From Oceanihabitans sp. IOP_32 (GTDB lineage Bacteria > Bacteroidota > Bacteroidia > Flavobacteriales > Flavobacteriaceae), in contig NZ_CP040813.1 in assembly GCF_009498295.1 (NCBI RefSeq), positions 911,001 to 975,000 of the forward strand: a stretch of 64,000 nt of DNA, in the 5' to 3' direction. Positions 8,671 to 17,094 of this stretch are shown here, piece after piece. Made by a program: the position numbers and the translations under genes. The first letter of the stretch is position 1. Each line of letters begins with the position of its first letter. Under the pieces are notes generated by a model that saw only the letters and a list, made by a program, of their open reading frames with translations, was not told where the DNA came from and ran no database searches.

Positions 8671-9267
8671 ATGAAGATAAGTTCAAGGAAACATTGGTAT
8701 TCTTACACATCAAGTTTGTTTTTAATTATATTAATTGGCATACCGATAATTGTTTTTTATTTCATATCAACAGACTGGTTCGATATTAACCCATTGCTTA
8801 GAAATGGAATTTTGATTTTTGGTATATGGATATTATTTAAGGCTACAAGAAGAATAATTCTTAATTCGAGAATACAATGGTTATTTGATGACCAAGTTTT
8901 AACGGTAAAATCTGGTTTGCTTCCGTGGAAAAAAACTCTATTCGAAATGGATATTTCCCAAATTTATGAGATTTATTATACCAATAGCTTCATGGGAACT
9001 TTACTAGGTTTTGGAGGATTATGTGTTCGAAGAACTGATGGGGTTACATCGAAAATAATTGAACGATCTATGACAAACCATAAACGTATAACTTCGGCTG
9101 TAAATAACTCTTTAAGCATTCATAAAAAAAGTGGAATCCAAAAGCCTGAACAAATAAATTCAAAAGAATCTTTACCTGACGAATTAAGGAAGTTAGCCGA
9201 TTTGAATAAAGACGGTGTCATTTCTGATGAAGAATTCGAAAAACTTAAAAATAAATTAATCAACTAA
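8671..9267 (+). CDS. PH-like domain membrane protein with C-terminal SHOCT-like segment
   Basis: A 198-residue protein. Two hydrophobic segments (about 13-33 and 42-57) are followed by a bacterial PH-like (YdbS/YdbT-type) region, about 65-140, with WLFDDQVLTVKSGLLPWKKT. The C-terminus (about 168-198, DELRKLADLNKDGVISDEEFEKLK) resembles a SHOCT domain and also contains a DLNKDGVISDEE loop that looks like an EF-hand calcium loop. Function unknown; members are thought to be membrane-associated. Its AT-rich composition fits the accessory patch that follows. Confidence 0.65.
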   Translation: MKISSRKHWYSYTSSLFLIILIGIPIIVFYFISTDWFDINPLLRNGILIFGIWILFKATRRIILNSRIQWLFDDQVLTVKSGLLPWKKTLFEMDISQIYEIYYTNSFMGTLLGFGGLCVRRTDGVTSKIIERSMTNHKRITSAVNNSLSIHKKSGIQKPEQINSKESLPDELRKLADLNKDGVISDEEFEKLKNKLIN

Positions 9268-9462
9268 TTATTAAGCAATACCTCTAAATTATTTTTTGAT
9301 CTAGATTAAATTCAAAAAAAAGTTTTTGGGTGCAATAAAGCAAATATTAGTTTTCTCCTGTATTGTTCATAAATCAATCATTAGTAAAATCCTTCGAAAT
9401 ACCTCAAATCATCAAAACAGGCATTAAATCATTATTTGTATATCTTTGATAAAAGCAAATAC

Positions 9463-9534
9463 ATGGATTTACAAACACAAAAACTAGAACTTACTAAAGC
9501 GTTTTTTAGATTAGCCAGAATAAGCTCGAATTGA
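9463..9534 (+). pseudogene. Decayed antitoxin-like remnant
   Basis: A 23-codon reading frame beginning MDLQTQKLELTKAFFRL and stopping early. The opening resembles the N-terminus of small antitoxins of Bacteroidetes RelE/ParE modules, which normally run to 70-80 residues. A good -7 box, TATCTTTG at 9441-9448, lies just upstream. No intact toxin follows before the next module at 9713. The rest of 9268-9712 holds nothing else I can support. The homology is my inference from a short match. Confidence 0.35.
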
Positions 9535-9663
9535 TCATTTTAAAACAATATTGGTTGTAAAACGCCTAAAGAAATGACAGAAAACAAACAAAAATTTGTA
9601 GCTTAGTAACATCTAAAAACCAAAACTTTTTGTTTCGTTAGCACATAGAATCCAAATTGCCCA

Positions 9664-9694
9664 TTGAAATTTGCGTTTAAAATCATTATTTTTG
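9664..9694 (+). promoter_or_regulatory. Promoter of the toxin-antitoxin pair
   Basis: TTG at 9664-9666 and TATTTTTG at 9687-9694 are separated by 20 bp, matching the Bacteroidetes -33/-7 arrangement. The antitoxin ATG follows 18 bp later. Confidence 0.55.
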
Positions 9695-9712
9695 ATAATA
9701 AATAAAAATGTT

Positions 9713-9934
9713 ATGAATATTCAGGCAGATAAAATAGAATTGGCTAAAATGATTTTGGATACCGAAAACCCGAAAATTATTGAATCCATTAAAAAAATCT
9801 TCAAGAAATCGAAAACTGCCGACTTTTGGGACGATTTATCTATGGAACACCGTACAGAAATTGAAAAGGCTTCTCGTGAAATAGAAAACGGAGAAGTAAC
9901 AGATTACGAATCTTTTATGCAAAAACACCGGTAG
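9713..9934 (+). CDS. Antitoxin of a type II RelE/ParE-family module
   Basis: A 73-residue acidic protein (MNIQADKIELAKMILDTENP...) of the helical antitoxin type common in Bacteroidetes, with a C-terminal toxin-binding-like segment EIENGEVTDYESFMQKHR. It is expected to neutralise the next gene's product and to repress the operon. ATG 9713 follows a well-placed promoter. Its stop is one base before the toxin's TTG start, supporting translational coupling. No DNA-binding domain is obvious. Confidence 0.72.
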   Translation: MNIQADKIELAKMILDTENPKIIESIKKIFKKSKTADFWDDLSMEHRTEIEKASREIENGEVTDYESFMQKHR

Positions 9935-9935
9935 A

Positions 9936-10238
9936 TTGAGCAGAAAAGTGGTTATTTCAAGAACAGTAGAAAAGAAATTAGAAAAACTTTTTGAGCACTT
10001 AATCAAAGAATGGTCTGTTAAGGTAAAAAATGATTTTGTTACAAAATTAGATTCAACGATAGAAATAATTAAAAACCAGCCTGAAATATTTCCTGAATCC
10101 AAAAAAGGAAAAGGTTTAAGAAGATGTGTCATTACAAAGCAAACAACTTTATATTATCGCTACAGTACCAAGCAAATTAATATTGTTACTGTATTTGATA
10201 CAAGACAAAATCCGAATAAACTAGATAAAGAAATATAA
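9936..10238 (+). CDS. RelE/ParE-family toxin
   Basis: A 100-residue basic protein with the RelE/ParE fold pattern: N-terminal VVISRTVEKKLEKLFEHL, central IIKNQPEIFPES, then GLRRCVITKQTTLYYRY and the C-terminal strand INIVTVFDTRQNP. The FDTRQNP ending is typical of the family. Whether it cleaves ribosome-bound mRNA (RelE) or targets gyrase (ParE) cannot be read from sequence. The start is a TTG one base after the antitoxin stop; no nearer ATG fits. Confidence 0.75.
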   Translation: MSRKVVISRTVEKKLEKLFEHLIKEWSVKVKNDFVTKLDSTIEIIKNQPEIFPESKKGKGLRRCVITKQTTLYYRYSTKQINIVTVFDTRQNPNKLDKEI

Positions 10239-10431
10239 AAACGAAGACTCTACAAAGGTTTTAAGCAAATGTTCGTCATTGCTACTTGTCAGATTATTGT
10301 AGAATCTCCAACATTTAAATCACTAATATAGCCAAACACCAACCCGCATAACCAAATACAAACCAAATCTTTAAAACCTATTACACACTCGAAACTCTCC
10401 ATTAAATAACTAAATTTTATATTACTATCTA

Positions 10432-10462
10432 AGATTCTATAAATGTACGATTAATAGAATCT
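10432..10462. repeat. Perfect 9-bp inverted repeat before the pentapeptide-repeat gene
   Basis: AGATTCTAT (10432-10440) and ATAGAATCT (10454-10462) are separated by 13 bp, 88 bp before the next start codon. It could be an operator or a hairpin. Nothing else is recognisable in 10239-10550. Confidence 0.45.
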
Positions 10463-10550
10463 AGCGTATTAAAAAACAAAATAGACACATAAAATTTTAA
10501 TTATTTTGTGATGATAAAACGAACATAAATAAAGCACATTAACCCATCCA

Positions 10551-11120
10551 ATGAAACCCCAAACCCACTACGACGAATTCTTTAACAAAATAAGTTTCGC
10601 TGAAAAAGAAATGCAAAACACAGAATTTGATAGTTGCTCGTTTACAAATTGTGATTTCTCAAACGGCTCATTTCTTTCAAGTTTATTTACAAATTGTGTG
10701 TTTACAGATTGTAACCTCTCGATGACCAAGTTTAACGACTGTCAATTGGAAAACATCAGCTTTAAAAATTGTAAACTATTAGGTGTGAATTTTAGCTCTT
10801 GTAACGACTTTTTGTTTGCTTTAAAATTTGATGCTTGCATTTTAGATTGCTGTGCCTTTATTGGAAAAAAAATGCATAAAACACCTTTTATGAATTCGTC
10901 TATTAAAGAAGTGGACTTTTCGAACTGTGACTTATCAAATTCCAGCTTTAAAAATTCAGATTTATCACAAACTACTTTTAATAATACCAATCTTAGGGGT
11001 GTCGACTTTCGAACCGCTAAAAATTACAGTATTAACCCTGAAATTAATTCCATAGCTAAAGCTAAATTCTCCCTTGAAGACGTTGCAGGATTATTACCTT
11101 ATAATATTGAAATTGAATAA
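10551..11120 (+). CDS. Pentapeptide-repeat protein
   Basis: A 189-residue protein dominated by A(D/N)LXX-type repeats, here in a Cys/Asn-rich form such as SFTNC DFSNG and FTDCN LSMTK. Two blocks (about 20-85 and 112-152) are separated by a non-repeat linker, DACILDCCAFIGKKMHKTPF. The two-block plan resembles the Qnr/McbG group, whose right-handed helices mimic DNA and protect gyrase. A role in quinolone protection is inference; many such proteins have no known role. It follows the toxin-antitoxin pair in the accessory patch. Confidence 0.8.
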   Translation: MKPQTHYDEFFNKISFAEKEMQNTEFDSCSFTNCDFSNGSFLSSLFTNCVFTDCNLSMTKFNDCQLENISFKNCKLLGVNFSSCNDFLFALKFDACILDCCAFIGKKMHKTPFMNSSIKEVDFSNCDLSNSSFKNSDLSQTTFNNTNLRGVDFRTAKNYSINPEINSIAKAKFSLEDVAGLLPYNIEIE

Positions 11121-11251
11121 ATACAGACGCCAATAAAGTATTTCAATTATTAGTATTTTTGCACTTTACATGCGCGTGTATGGGTTTGCAAGGTGTGCTC
11201 TTACGTGTTGTAGACTTAAATAAAAACCAGAGCTTTTCAAATCAGAAAACA

Positions 11252-11647
11252 ATGAAAAAAGATATTCAAATCCCTATTGTAAAAGACGTTTATGTGGCCA
11301 TTGTAAACGAATATAACGACATTTATAAAACCCAAGACTGGAACGCCTATATTATTAACGATAAGAATGTTGATTTAGACATGGTACTTATTGTAACCAG
11401 TGGGTATTCTGAAGATAAAACCACCTCTGTTTTTAGAAAAAAACTGGACGTACTGCCTAAAAAAAGTTATGCTAAAATTGAACTTATGCAAGAAGATTTA
11501 TTTGCTTTAAACAACAGCTTTAAAGTCTCTTTTTTTGAGGGCAACACCATGTTTGATAAAACTTATTTGTTTAGAAAAAATACGATTAACCTTAAAGCTT
11601 TACAGCCCATACCTTTAATGAAGGTTCAAGGGGTTTTGGTGAAATAA
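11252..11647 (+). CDS. Conserved flavobacterial protein of unknown function
   Basis: A 131-residue soluble protein starting MKKDIQIPIVKDVYVAIVNE, with KDWN-like and LDMVLIVTSGYSE segments and a C-terminal ALQPIPLMKVQGVLVK. I recognise it as a conserved hypothetical of the family, sometimes mislabelled as a tRNA synthetase subunit in databases; no function is known to me. ATG 11252 is preferred because the in-frame sequence upstream (from TTG 11159) reads like untranslated DNA and contains a possible promoter box, TATTTTTG at 11154-11161. Confidence 0.6.
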   Translation: MKKDIQIPIVKDVYVAIVNEYNDIYKTQDWNAYIINDKNVDLDMVLIVTSGYSEDKTTSVFRKKLDVLPKKSYAKIELMQEDLFALNNSFKVSFFEGNTMFDKTYLFRKNTINLKALQPIPLMKVQGVLVK

Positions 11648-11664
11648 CAAACCACGGCAAAAAG

Positions 11665-11761
11665 TGCGTTAGGGATTGCAGTGAAAATCCTTTTTGTAAG
11701 GCACGAGCAAAAAGATTGTAGCGTAAAGCCCGACTTTTTGTTTTTCTCAAAAAGTAACGCC
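11665..11761 (-). repeat. REP-like palindromic repeat, copy 2
   Basis: On the minus strand it reads GGCGTTAC...AGTCGGGCTTTACGC...CAATCCCTAACGC, the same framework as copy 1 at 7478. The centre is different and contains a CAAAAAG/CTTTTTG arm pair. It lies directly after the stop codon at 11647. Confidence 0.65.
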
Positions 11762-11796
11762 AAAATAAAGCACACCTAAGCGTATTAGATGGTTTA

Positions 11797-12000
11797 CACC
11801 TAATACCCATATCATGTCGCATATAATTCGTTTGTTTTGCGTCCGTATTTGGGTATAACATAAAATCACTACTTTGGCTATACTTTAATGTTAGCTCAGG
11901 CCCATATTATAGTAAAATAACGAGTTTGTGAATCTGCGATTTCTATCTCTTCTAAAAAAAAAATAGTTGAAATTAACCATACGACATTTCAAAAATTGGT
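11797..12000 (+). mobile_element. MITE-like element family 2, copy 1
   Basis: A 204-bp diverged copy of the element at 32799. Shared blocks include CGCATATAATTCGTTTG, AAATAACGAGTTTGTGAATC and ACGACATTTCAAAAATTGG. It ends two bases before the histidine kinase stop codon, so it forms the kinase gene's 3' flank. It lacks about 45 bp present near the left end of the full-length copy. Confidence 0.68.
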
Positions 12001-12001
12001 T

Positions 12002-13042
12002 TTATATGGCCTTCTCTAGGGTAAAGGAGAACTCACTACCTACACCAAATTCACTCTCAATATAAATTTTTTCACCGTGTGCCTCGATAATATGCTTCAC
12101 AATAGATAGGCCTAAGCCGGAACCACCCACCTTGCGATTACCAGTTTTATCGACTCTAAAAAACCGTTCGAATAGGCGCGGTATGTGTTTTTTTTCTATG
12201 CCTTCTCCGTTATCGGTAACACGAACAATAACTTTGTGTGGAGTTAAGTTTTCGATACTCACCTCGGTAGTGCCTTTGTCTTTACCATATTTTATGGAGT
12301 TTACAATAAGGTTTGTTAACACTTGTTGTATACGCTCTTTATCTGCCCTTACTAAAATGGGTTGGTTGTAATCTCTGTAAAAAGTTAAAGTAATGTTTTT
12401 TTTGAGGGCTCGCATTTCAAACATTTCGAAAACGGTATTCACGAGTTCTACAATATCAAACTCTTCGATATTTAAACTTAAATTCCCGGCTTCCAGCTTT
12501 GTAATCATATCTAACTCCTTGGCGATATAGCTAAGTCTTTCAACCCCCTTATTGGCACGTTCTAAATACTTTTTTCTGATGTTTTTATCGTCTATAGCCC
12601 CATCCAGAAGCGTTAATATGTAACCTTGAATTGTGAATAATGGTGTTTTTAATTCGTGTGAGACGTTTCCTAAAAACTCCTTACGGTATCTTTCGCGATC
12701 TTTAAGCGTCTCTATTTCTAATTTTTTATCGCGGGCATATTTATCTATTTCTTTGGTAAGGGCCCTCATATCGGTAGTAATCGACACTTTATTTATACTT
12801 GCAGATTCTAGAAGCGTTAAATCGTCATAGATTTTTTTTACGCGCTTGTAAATAAATTTTTCGGTTCTCATTTGAATAAGAACAAAGGAGAACAAATAAC
12901 AAATTAAGGTAAATACCAGAATAAAGCTCCAATTAAGAGAGTAAAAAACGTATAAGAAAACAGAGAGTAAGGCACCAATAAAAAGTGCCATATATAAAGA
13001 TGTTATAATTGCAAATCGAGACGACTTTTTTAAATTCACCAT
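12002..13042 (-). CDS. PhoR-like sensor histidine kinase
   Basis: A 346-residue membrane kinase. Two membrane helices (about 10-33 and 38-57) are joined by only a few residues, so there is no extracytoplasmic sensor domain. Then come a coiled linker, the phosphoacceptor His129 in NVSHELKTPL, the N box NLIVNSIKYG, and the ATP-binding VTDNGEGI and GGSGLGLSIV motifs. It pairs with the response regulator whose stop is 10 bp upstream. I start at MVNLKKS (13042); an ATG at 13063 would overlap the regulator. Similar pairs are called PhoR/PhoB in relatives; the signal is unknown. Confidence 0.88.
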   Translation of the reverse strand: MVNLKKSSRFAIITSLYMALFIGALLSVFLYVFYSLNWSFILVFTLICYLFSFVLIQMRTEKFIYKRVKKIYDDLTLLESASINKVSITTDMRALTKEIDKYARDKKLEIETLKDRERYRKEFLGNVSHELKTPLFTIQGYILTLLDGAIDDKNIRKKYLERANKGVERLSYIAKELDMITKLEAGNLSLNIEEFDIVELVNTVFEMFEMRALKKNITLTFYRDYNQPILVRADKERIQQVLTNLIVNSIKYGKDKGTTEVSIENLTPHKVIVRVTDNGEGIEKKHIPRLFERFFRVDKTGNRKVGGSGLGLSIVKHIIEAHGEKIYIESEFGVGSEFSFTLEKAI

Positions 13043-13052
13043 ATTACAATAA

Positions 13053-13733
13053 TTATCGCACAAACTTATAGCCTACACCCTTAACGGTTTTAAAGCTATG
13101 GTCGCCTATCTTTTCACGCAGTTTACGAATATGAACATCTATGGTTCTGCCCCCTACGACCACCTCATGCCCCCAAACCTTATCTAATATGTCGTCGCGT
13201 TTAAACACTTTCCCAGGGTTTGAGCTCAATAAACAAAGGAGCTCGAACTCCTTACGAGGTAAAGGAATTTCCTCTCCTTTTAAGGTAATTTTGTAGGCTT
13301 CTTTATTAATAATTAAATCTCCTATTTTAACCGTGCTATTTTTAGTATCGTGATTAAATCTGCGTAAAAGGGCATTCACTTTGCTAACCAAAACTTTAGG
13401 TTTTATAGGTTTTGTAATATAATCGTCGGCTCCAGCCTCAAAACCTGCCACCTGAGAGTAGTCTTCGCCTCTTGCTGTTAAAAAGGTAATAATAGTCTCT
13501 TTTAAATCTGGATTTTCGCGAATTATTTCGCAGGCTTCAATACCATCCATTTCGGGCATCATAACATCCATTATAATTAAATGAGGTCGTTCTTTCTTAG
13601 CTTTTTTAACCGCTTTAGCGCCGTTATTAGCCGTAATAATTTGGTAACCTTCTTGCGATAAATTATAACCCACGATCTCTAAAATATCGGGCTCATCATC
13701 AACTAATAAAATCTTTATATCCTTTTTATGCAT
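13053..13733 (-). CDS. OmpR/PhoB-family response regulator
   Basis: A 226-residue regulator with a receiver domain (residues 4-120: acidic pair DDE near 12, phosphoacceptor Asp56 in IIMDVMMP, Lys in ITKPIKPK) and a winged-helix DNA-binding domain (about 130-226: RKEFELLCLLSSNPGKVF, then GRTIDVHIRKLREKIG and VKGVGYKF). First gene of a two-gene operon with the kinase. The start MHKKDIKILLVDDEP (13733) is preferred to 13808, which would add 25 residues before the first receiver strand. Confidence 0.92.
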   Translation of the reverse strand: MHKKDIKILLVDDEPDILEIVGYNLSQEGYQIITANNGAKAVKKAKKERPHLIIMDVMMPEMDGIEACEIIRENPDLKETIITFLTARGEDYSQVAGFEAGADDYITKPIKPKVLVSKVNALLRRFNHDTKNSTVKIGDLIINKEAYKITLKGEEIPLPRKEFELLCLLSSNPGKVFKRDDILDKVWGHEVVVGGRTIDVHIRKLREKIGDHSFKTVKGVGYKFVR

Positions 13734-13936
13734 TGTAAAACAAGAGCTTATATCAATAACTGGAGTAAATATATGATTAATCCCATAATTTTGATAATTA
13801 TATATCACAAATAGCTTTAAAGTAACACCTCGTTTATATAAGAAGCGAAATTTAATTGGAAATTTTAAATTTTAACATTATATTGGTATGGCGTTTGTTT
13901 GCTTTTGCTTAGCTTTATTTGCTTTAAATTCATACT

Positions 13937-14278
13937 ATGAAAAAAAATTACGTTTTCATCTTATTTGTTGTTTTCATAAGTTTCGCTGCTCAAAAGGGAT
14001 TTGCGCAAAACAAGTATCCTAATGCGTCTGAAAAACAAAAAATTGAAGGGCTTTCCATTTATCCCAATCCAGCTAGTAACGGGCATCAATACATTTATAT
14101 TTCTTCAAAAAAGAAATTAAACAAAAATGTAAAAGTTTACAACGCCCTAGGGAGACAAATATTGTCCCGTATGCTAGTCGATAAAGCTTTAGATATCTCA
14201 GACTTAAACACTGGCATTTATATTTTAAAAATAAGTGAAAATAATATTACGGAAACACGAAAACTAGTAATAAAATAG
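13937..14278 (+). CDS. Small secreted protein consisting mainly of a T9SS type A sorting domain
   Basis: A 113-residue protein with a signal peptide (1-23, cleavage after FAQ) and, from about residue 40 to the end, a type A C-terminal sorting domain: LSIYPNPAS, VKVYNALGRQIL, DISDLNTGIYILKI and the terminal TRKLVIK. Such domains direct cargo through the type IX secretion system in Bacteroidetes. Only about 16 residues lie between signal peptide and sorting domain, so there is no separate cargo domain. It could be a minimal exported protein or the remains of a larger one. Confidence 0.85.
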   Translation: MKKNYVFILFVVFISFAAQKGFAQNKYPNASEKQKIEGLSIYPNPASNGHQYIYISSKKKLNKNVKVYNALGRQILSRMLVDKALDISDLNTGIYILKISENNITETRKLVIK

Positions 14279-14367
14279 CTCTATTTCCTTAAGGTATTGA
14301 AATTTTAGAATTTAAATTCGCTAAAAACCAATCTCAATGTCTTAAAATGAAAGCGTCATATATTATA

Positions 14368-14397
14368 AAAGCGTTGCTAACGATCAACGCTTTTTTT
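14368..14397 (+). terminator. Rho-independent terminator
   Basis: AAAGCGTTG (14368-14376), 8-base loop, CAACGCTTT (14385-14393), then a T tract. It lies 90 bp after the small secreted protein gene and just before the promoter of the next gene. Confidence 0.75.
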
Positions 14398-14405
14398 ATT
14401 TTGTA

Positions 14406-14413
14406 TATTTTTG
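14406..14413 (+). promoter_or_regulatory. -7 box of the LuxE-like gene
   Basis: TATTTTTG, 58 bp before the start at 14472, immediately after the terminator. It matches TAnnTTTG. Confidence 0.45.
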
Positions 14414-14471
14414 CATTTAATCTCCCAACAGTATATTTGATTACAAATTTAAGCGTATTGAAAATTAGTAC

Positions 14472-15452
14472 ATGATAGATAGTAATACCATTTTTAATAT
14501 TAAAAATAAGTCTGAATTTGAAGACACTGCTTTACAAGTTTTCGACTACCAATTTAGGAACAATCGTGTTTATAGATCGTTTTGTGACTTAATTTACAAA
14601 CACCCCAGTGATATTAAGGTTTTAGAAGACATCCCTTTTTTACCCATACAGTTTTTCAAATCGCATCGCATCGTAAGTTCCACAGACCCCATTATTACTA
14701 CCTTTACAAGTTCTGGAACCACGGGATCTGTATCCAGTAAACACCATGTTACCAACTTAAGAATTTACGAGCAAAGTTTTACTCAAGGTTTTACACAATT
14801 TTATGGACATATTGAAGACTATGTTATTTTAGCATTACTACCCTCCTATTTAGAACGCGAAGGTTCGTCTTTAATTTACATGGTTAATTCCATGATTTCT
14901 AAGTCTAAACACCCCGAAAGCGGTTTTTATCTCAATAATGTATCTGAATTAAAAGACACGCTAATCAAACTTGATACCCAAAAACGCAAGGTCTTATTAA
15001 TTGGTGTCTCTTTTGCCTTATTAGACTTGATTGAAACGTATCAGTTTAAACTTAACAACACCATTATAATGGAAACAGGTGGTATGAAAGGTAGACGAAA
15101 GGAATTAATTCGAGCAGATCTACATAAAAAATTAAAAGCGGGTTTTGGTGTTAAAACCATACATAGTGAATATGGTATGACCGAACTTTTAAGTCAGGCA
15201 TACTCCAAAGGAGACGGTATTTTTAGCTGCCCTAATTGGATGCGGGTTTTAATACGAGATCCCGAAGATGCTTTCACCATTCTGCCTCAAGGAAAAACAG
15301 GAGGTCTCAACATTATTGATTTGGCCAATATTAATTCCTGTGCCTTTATTGCTACACAAGATTTAGGCAAAACGCACGATAACGGGAGTTTTGAAGTTAT
15401 TGGGCGGTTTGATAGCTCGGATATTAGAGGATGTAATTTAATGGTTTTATAA
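14472..15452 (+). CDS. LuxE-like acyl-protein synthetase / acyltransferase
   Basis: A 326-residue member of the adenylate-forming LuxE/PaaK-like group. It carries the Ser/Thr/Gly-rich phosphate-binding motif FTSSGTTGS (78-86), a MSGG-like METGGMKGRRKE segment and HSEYGMTELLSQAY, which occupies the position of the adenylate-binding motif. LuxE itself activates fatty acids as acyl-AMP and acyl-thioester. No luxA/B/C/D genes are near, so bioluminescence is not indicated; the acyl acceptor is unknown. It is a single-gene unit with its own promoter, converging on tyrS. Confidence 0.75.
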   Translation: MIDSNTIFNIKNKSEFEDTALQVFDYQFRNNRVYRSFCDLIYKHPSDIKVLEDIPFLPIQFFKSHRIVSSTDPIITTFTSSGTTGSVSSKHHVTNLRIYEQSFTQGFTQFYGHIEDYVILALLPSYLEREGSSLIYMVNSMISKSKHPESGFYLNNVSELKDTLIKLDTQKRKVLLIGVSFALLDLIETYQFKLNNTIIMETGGMKGRRKELIRADLHKKLKAGFGVKTIHSEYGMTELLSQAYSKGDGIFSCPNWMRVLIRDPEDAFTILPQGKTGGLNIIDLANINSCAFIATQDLGKTHDNGSFEVIGRFDSSDIRGCNLMVL

Positions 15453-15540
15453 CTTCTTTGTAATCTTTTACAATTGATTACGACTAAAACAGGTACTAAG
15501 TAAATAATTGATTAGTTTAGTTTTTAGTTGATTGATTAAA

Positions 15541-15566
15541 AAAGCCTGAGTTTACGCTCAGGCTTT
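15541..15566 (-). terminator. Terminator shared by tyrS and the LuxE-like gene
   Basis: AAAGCCTGAG (15541-15550) and CTCAGGCTTT (15557-15566) form a perfect stem with flanking A and T runs on either side, so it can work in both directions between the two convergent genes. Confidence 0.8.
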
Positions 15567-15573
15567 TATACAT

Positions 15574-16869
15574 TTAAGATATTCGTAAAACGAAATAATT
15601 CTTTTTACCCCGTTGCAATAAAACAAACTTCTTGTTAATTAAATCTTGTGCCGTAATCTTATACCCTTCTTGTACCTTTTCTTGGTTAACCGAAATGGAA
15701 TTTTCTTTAAGAGCACGACGAGCCTCACCGTTCGATTTTAAAAAGCCTCCTTTCTCTGCTAGAGCTGCAATTATATCTAAACCTTCCTCTATGTCGGATG
15801 CCTTAATTTCTGTTTGTGGTACCCCATCGAAAACATCTAAAAAAGTCTGTTCGTTTAATCCTTTTAAATCATCACTAGTAGATTTACCAAACAAGATTGC
15901 ACTGGCAGTAATGGCATTGTCTAAGTCTTCCTTACTATGTACCATGGTGGTAATTTCTTCAGCCAAACGTTTCTGTAAAATTCGTAAGTGTGGTGTTTCT
16001 TTATGCGCTTCAATTAAAGCTTCAATCTCTTCTCGTGATAAAAACGTGAAAATTTTTATATATTTTTCAGCATCTATATCACTTGTATTTAACCAGTATT
16101 GGTAAAATTTATATGGCGAGGTTCTTTCTGGGTCTAACCAAATGTTTCCCCCTTCAGATTTTCCAAATTTAGTCCCATCGGCTTTAGTTATTAAAGGCCA
16201 TGTTATACCGTAGCCCTTTCCAGAATCTACGCGTCTAATCAACTCGGCACCTGTGGTGATGTTTCCCCATTGGTCGCTACCACCCATTTGAAGGGTACAT
16301 TGTTTTTCTCTATATAAATGTAAAAAATCGTAGCCTTGAACTAACTGATACGTAAACTCTGTAAAACTCATTCCTACAGACGACTCTGATGATAAACGTT
16401 TTTTTACCGAATCTTTAGACATCATATAGTTTACCGTAATGTGTTTACCAACGTCGCGAATAAATTCTAAGAAGGTAAAAGACTTCATCCAGTCGTAATT
16501 ATTAACCATAATAGCAGCGTTTTCAGCATCGCTATCGAAATCTAAAAACCGTGATAATTGCGCTTTAATTCCGTTTTGGTTATGTATAAGCGTTTCTTCA
16601 TTAAGTAAATTACGCTCATCAGATTTTCCAGAGGGATCTCCAATCATACCAGTAGCACCGCCAACAAGGGCGACAGGCTTATGTCCCGATAATTGTAAAT
16701 GCTTGAGTCCCATAACACCAACTAAATGGCCAATGTGCAAAGAATCTGCAGTAGGATCAATACCCACGTAAGCCAAACGCATCGCCTCTAACAAATGCTC
16801 TTCTGTACCTGGCATACAATCTTGTATCATGCCCCTCCAAGTTAATTCTTCAACAAAATTCTTTATCAT
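15574..16869 (-). CDS. tyrS: Tyrosine--tRNA ligase
   Basis: Class I synthetase that charges tRNA-Tyr; 431 residues, normal length. HIGH motif at 45-48 ([11 protein letters not shown]), tyrosine-binding [12 protein letters not shown] (175-186), GGSDQWGNI (196-204) and the KMSKS-equivalent KFGKS (234-238). A C-terminal S4 RNA-binding domain covers about 360-431. CAAAGATA at 16895-16902 is, on the minus strand, a TATCTTTG -7 box 26 bp upstream of the start codon. Confidence 0.97.
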   Translation of the reverse strand: MIKNFVEELTWRGMIQDCMPGTEEHLLEAMRLAYVGIDPTADSLHIGHLVGVMGLKHLQLSGHKPVALVGGATGMIGDPSGKSDERNLLNEETLIHNQNGIKAQLSRFLDFDSDAENAAIMVNNYDWMKSFTFLEFIRDVGKHITVNYMMSKDSVKKRLSSESSVGMSFTEFTYQLVQGYDFLHLYREKQCTLQMGGSDQWGNITTGAELIRRVDSGKGYGITWPLITKADGTKFGKSEGGNIWLDPERTSPYKFYQYWLNTSDIDAEKYIKIFTFLSREEIEALIEAHKETPHLRILQKRLAEEITTMVHSKEDLDNAITASAILFGKSTSDDLKGLNEQTFLDVFDGVPQTEIKASDIEEGLDIIAALAEKGGFLKSNGEARRALKENSISVNQEKVQEGYKITAQDLINKKFVLLQRGKKNYFVLRIS

Positions 16870-17094
16870 TTTTGAATAATTTTATAAAATCATGCAAAGA
16901 TAAAAATACGAGCATAATTATGCTTGTAATATGAATAATTCTTTGTTTACCGCGCTAAACTAAATCATTTCACTTAGTTCAAGACATCATACCAATGCAT
17001 ATAAAAAATACTAGTAACGGTTAAAACCTAAAGATATCAAATATTACACCTCAAGTTTAACTTTTAAATTTGAAATATTCACTACTTTAGTTGC

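Noticed and set aside
14472-15452. Bioluminescence (lux) locus suggested by the LuxE-like gene
   Set aside because: No luciferase, reductase or transferase genes are nearby; the neighbours are a sorting-domain protein and tyrS.
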